In this document: one piece after another, positions 61,665 through 64,000 of the stretch
How the letters are laid out: each line of letters starts with the position of its first letter
How positions within the stretch are numbered: the stretch's first letter is position 1
Source: JBBROS01 sp965217935
GTDB taxonomy: Bacteria > Pseudomonadota > Alphaproteobacteria > Acetobacterales > Acetobacteraceae
Direction of reading: 5' to 3'
DNA length: 64,000 nt
NCBI GenBank assembly: GCA_965217935.1
Contig: OZ244581.1
Coordinates: forward strand, 744,001-808,000
Notes under the pieces: model-generated
Told to the model about the DNA's origin: nothing
Seen by the model: the letters and a program-made list of their open reading frames with translations, nothing else
Database searches by the model: none
Position numbers and translations under genes: made by a program

Positions 61665-64000
61665 CCGAGCGCGCCCTTAGCGGTTTCCGCCATGATCGAC
61701 TGCGCGAGCGCCGTAGGATGGAAGAACGGGTCGGTGAACAACGAGGCGTGCTCGACCGCCGGATCCTGCGTCGGCGTCGCGCCGGCGTTGAATTCCTGCG
61801 GCAAGCCCACGCCTGGCGGGTTGTCGAGCACTGGCACCGCCAGGTTGCTGAACCCGTAGGCCGACGGGTCGTTGACGATCCCGCCGAACAGCTTGTTCAG
61901 GTCCAGCTCCTTCACGTCGAGGCCGGTGTCGGCTTTGAACGTGTCGAGCGCGGAGGCCAGCTCGGTGTTGAACTGCTTGACCACGCCCTGCAAGGCTGAC
62001 GGGTCGTCACCGAACAACTGCTTGCCGATGGGCGAGCTGAACACTGGCGCAAGCGTGACATCCGGCAGGTTGCTGACCAGGAAGTGCTTGGCGCCCAGGT
62101 CGGCAAGGCTCTGCAAGCCATCCGTAATGGCCTTCACCGTCGAGGTGACTGCCTCGGCCGGGCTCAGGCTGCTCGGCGTCGTCAGGTCGTTGCCGCCGAA
62201 GGTTACGGTCACCAGGTCCGTCGCCAGGAAGCTATGGTCCTGTTGCTGGAACAAGGCGATCTGCCCCTGGAAGTTCCCGAGCGTCTGGTAAGGATCGTTT
62301 GGGTCGTTCACCACCTGCGCCGTGGAGCTGCCGATGGCGAAGTTGTGGTCCTCGTTCGTGGTTGGCGCGCCCAGGGATTGCGTCAGCAGGTCGGTCCAGT
62401 TCGGGCCGTCCGATAGGCCGTGGTTGTAGTACACTGCCGAGTCGGCAGTCGGTTGGTCGAGGTACTGGGCCGCGCCGTAGTTGCTGTACGTGCCGCCGTC
62501 GTCGGCCAGGCGGTCGCCGAAGCTGTAGACGTTCGACACGCTGTAGGACCCGTTGGCGCCGGCGGGGATGACCGCGGGAGTCGCAGGGGTGTAGTTGCCG
62601 ACGAAGGGGTCGAAGTAGTTGGAATAAGGGTTGCCGGGCGTCACCGGCGGGCTGACCGGGTCTGACGGGCCAAGCGCGGTGGGATCGACGTTGCCGGTGG
62701 GCACGGTCGGAAGCCCGGTATCGCTGCCGGCCGCCGCCGCGTTGACCGCGCCGACGGTTGCATCCTCGCCGCGCGACGGCAGCGGGTTGCTTTCGGCCAT
62801 AGTTGGAGAGGCCACGGCAGGCTGCGCGCCCGTCATGTCCGCACCGGCCGTGGCGCCGCCCATTGTCGTGGCCATCGCGTCAGTCTCCGCCACTGACGGA
62901 TCGCCCGGCACCGTCCCGGGGGTCTCGGAGCTGCCGGCGCCGAGGCCCGAGGTATCTGGAAGCCCGTTCGCGCCCTTGAAGGTGACGTTGCCGACCTCGG
63001 CCTGGTAATCGGTCGACGGATTGCCGCCTGCCGCGAACACTGCGCCGTATTGCGAAGGCGTCAGCACGGGCGGGCGCTTTTGCAGCACCGTCACGCTGTC
63101 AAGCGTGCTGCCGCCGGGCTTCAGCCCGTAGACGACGTTGCGCGCGGCATCGATGGTGTAAACTTTACCATCGGTGCCCATGGTGATGTCATTGAGGTTG
63201 CTTTCGGTGTTGAACAGCGTCGTGGCGCCGTCCGGGCCGTTCTCGGTGGCGTAGGCTAAGGCGTCGAACTCAGGCGCGATCGTCGCCTTTGACGGATCGG
63301 CCCCGAACAGGCCGTCGATCTTGAGCACGCCCTTGAGCAAGTCGCCCAACGGCCCGATCGCGTCCGCGGTTTCCGGCGCCAGCCCGCCGCCCGATGAGAT
63401 GTAGACCGTGCCATCCGGCGCGATGCTTATGCCGTTCGGCCCGATGGAGATGACGCGGTCCTGGCCCGTCGTCGGATCGAATTCCCGGAACGAGGCGAGG
63501 CCTGTGAAGATCCGCTGCTGCGAGTTGTCGGTGGTGACATTGACCTTGGTGATCGATCCGGTGTCGCCGCCGCGCTCGCTGACCAGCCCGGGAATAAATG
63601 GGATGACCGGGGCCGAGGCCGCATCCGGCGAGTCAACCGGCGTGCCGACGCCGCTTTCCAGCACGTAAAGGTTGCCGTCCGGCCCGAACGCCATGCCGCG
63701 CGGGTTGTTCAAGCCGGTCGCGACAACCGTGTTGGTCGCGGTCCCGGTCGTCGGATCGACGTGATAGCGAAGGATTTCGCCGTTCGTCGTGTCGGCGTTG
63801 TTGGTCGCGACGTAAACGTCGCCGGTCGCCTTGTCGACGGTCACGTAGTTGCCGAGCTTCAGCTCGTCGCCGGAAATCGTCGTCCGCACGCCGTCCGTGC
63901 CCACGCGGATCAGTTTGCTCGGCGGCAGGCTGGCCGGCGGCAGCGTCGGGTCGTAGATTTCGCTGGAATTGACGTATTCGAGCACGTAGAGGTTGCCGGA
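61661..64000 (-). CDS. ScyD/ScyE-like beta-propeller fused to GDSL-like domain (5' end outside window)
   Basis: At least 779 aa; the frame is open to the window edge, and GNLYVLEY there is mid-propeller. The N-terminal part has propeller words LNNPRGMAFGPDGNLYVLESG, GISIAPDGTVYISSGGG and VYTIDAARNVVYGL, as in ScyD/ScyE. A Pro/Ala/Thr-rich linker leads to a GDSL-type esterase domain with block I as SFGDRLADDGG, block III VTFGGNDLT and a C-terminal DPFFHPT. The nucleophile Ser is Arg (codon 62510-62512), so the domain may be inactive. Its stop overlaps the ScyA-like start. Confidence 0.8.
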   Translation of the reverse strand, partial: SGNLYVLEYVNSSEIYDPTLPPASLPPSKLIRVGTDGVRTTISGDELKLGNYVTVDKATGDVYVATNNADTTNGEILRYHVDPTTGTATNTVVATGLNNPRGMAFGPDGNLYVLESGVGTPVDSPDAASAPVIPFIPGLVSERGGDTGSITKVNVTTDNSQQRIFTGLASFREFDPTTGQDRVISIGPNGISIAPDGTVYISSGGGLAPETADAIGPLGDLLKGVLKIDGLFGADPSKATIAPEFDALAYATENGPDGATTLFNTESNLNDITMGTDGKVYTIDAARNVVYGLKPGGSTLDSVTVLQKRPPVLTPSQYGAVFAAGGNPSTDYQAEVGNVTFKGANGLPDTSGLGAGSSETPGTVPGDPSVAETDAMATTMGGATAGADMTGAQPAVASPTMAESNPLPSRGEDATVGAVNAAAAGSDTGLPTVPTGNVDPTALGPSDPVSPPVTPGNPYSNYFDPFVGNYTPATPAVIPAGANGSYSVSNVYSFGDRLADDGGTYSNYGAAQYLDQPTADSAVYYNHGLSDGPNWTDLLTQSLGAPTTNEDHNFAIGSSTAQVVNDPNDPYQTLGNFQGQIALFQQQDHSFLATDLVTVTFGGNDLTTPSSLSPAEAVTSTVKAITDGLQSLADLGAKHFLVSNLPDVTLAPVFSSPIGKQLFGDDPSALQGVVKQFNTELASALDTFKADTGLDVKELDLNKLFGGIVNDPSAYGFSNLAVPVLDNPPGVGLPQEFNAGATPTQDPAVEHASLFTDPFFHPTALAQSIMAETAKGALG

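Overview
The window is GC-rich (about 70% by eye) bacterial chromosome. Chromosomal rsmG-parA-parB, class II DAHP synthase, a proteobacterial prpD-prpC-prpB set, DSD1-type enzymes, paired Crp/Fnr regulators and an HWE-type kinase suggest an alphaproteobacterium, most likely Rhodospirillales/Acetobacteraceae. The taxonomic placement is inference. I see no rRNA, tRNA or CRISPR array.

Layout. 0-24.2 kb is metabolic: a CMD-family exported protein, a two-motif aspartic protease, a GST, tandem class I aminotransferases, an ABC-F ATPase, an FMN 2-hydroxyacid oxidase, SDRs, a D-threonine-aldolase-like enzyme, a purine module (split xanthine dehydrogenase plus guanine deaminase), a MaoC/SDR pair, the 2-methylcitrate cycle (prpD, prpC, prpB), a VapBC pair and a GH15 hydrolase. 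24.3-28.4 kb is a 4.07-kb cargo-bearing IS1595-family transposon with visible terminal inverted repeats and an 8-bp target duplication. 28.4-38.8 kb is housekeeping: DUF2147, GST, two DHA2 exporters, cyanase, parB-parA-rsmG, an alkylguanine transferase, a quinone reductase, nth and a methyltransferase, with a parS-like site inside the second exporter. 39.1-42.8 kb is a graveyard of broken insertion sequences (IS256, IS110, IS701-like, IS6) on the remains of a yjbQ gene and a methyltransferase gene.

43.6-64 kb (continuing past the right edge) is the most interesting part. It is an aromatic supply and tailoring cluster, almost all on the minus strand: trpA, trpB, an aromatic aminotransferase, two Crp/Fnr regulators around a degenerate HWE kinase, a novel repeat protein, tyrA, class II aroG, trpE, trpC, trpD, trpG, a two-lobed SRPBCC protein, a ThDP enzyme, and a ScyD/ScyE-like beta-propeller fused to a GDSL-like domain. 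The gene content mirrors the cyanobacterial scytonemin cluster: ScyA-, ScyC- and ScyD/E-type genes with dedicated aroG, tyrA and trp genes. I read it as a scytonemin-like pathway outside cyanobacteria. The aminotransferase could replace the amino-acid dehydrogenase ScyB to make indole-3-pyruvate, TyrA would supply 4-hydroxyphenylpyruvate, the ScyA-like enzyme would couple the two, and the ScyC-like protein would cyclise the product.

A dispersed palindromic (REP-like) repeat follows the stop codons of several unrelated genes and forms a 3 x 63 bp tandem array at 17.6 kb.
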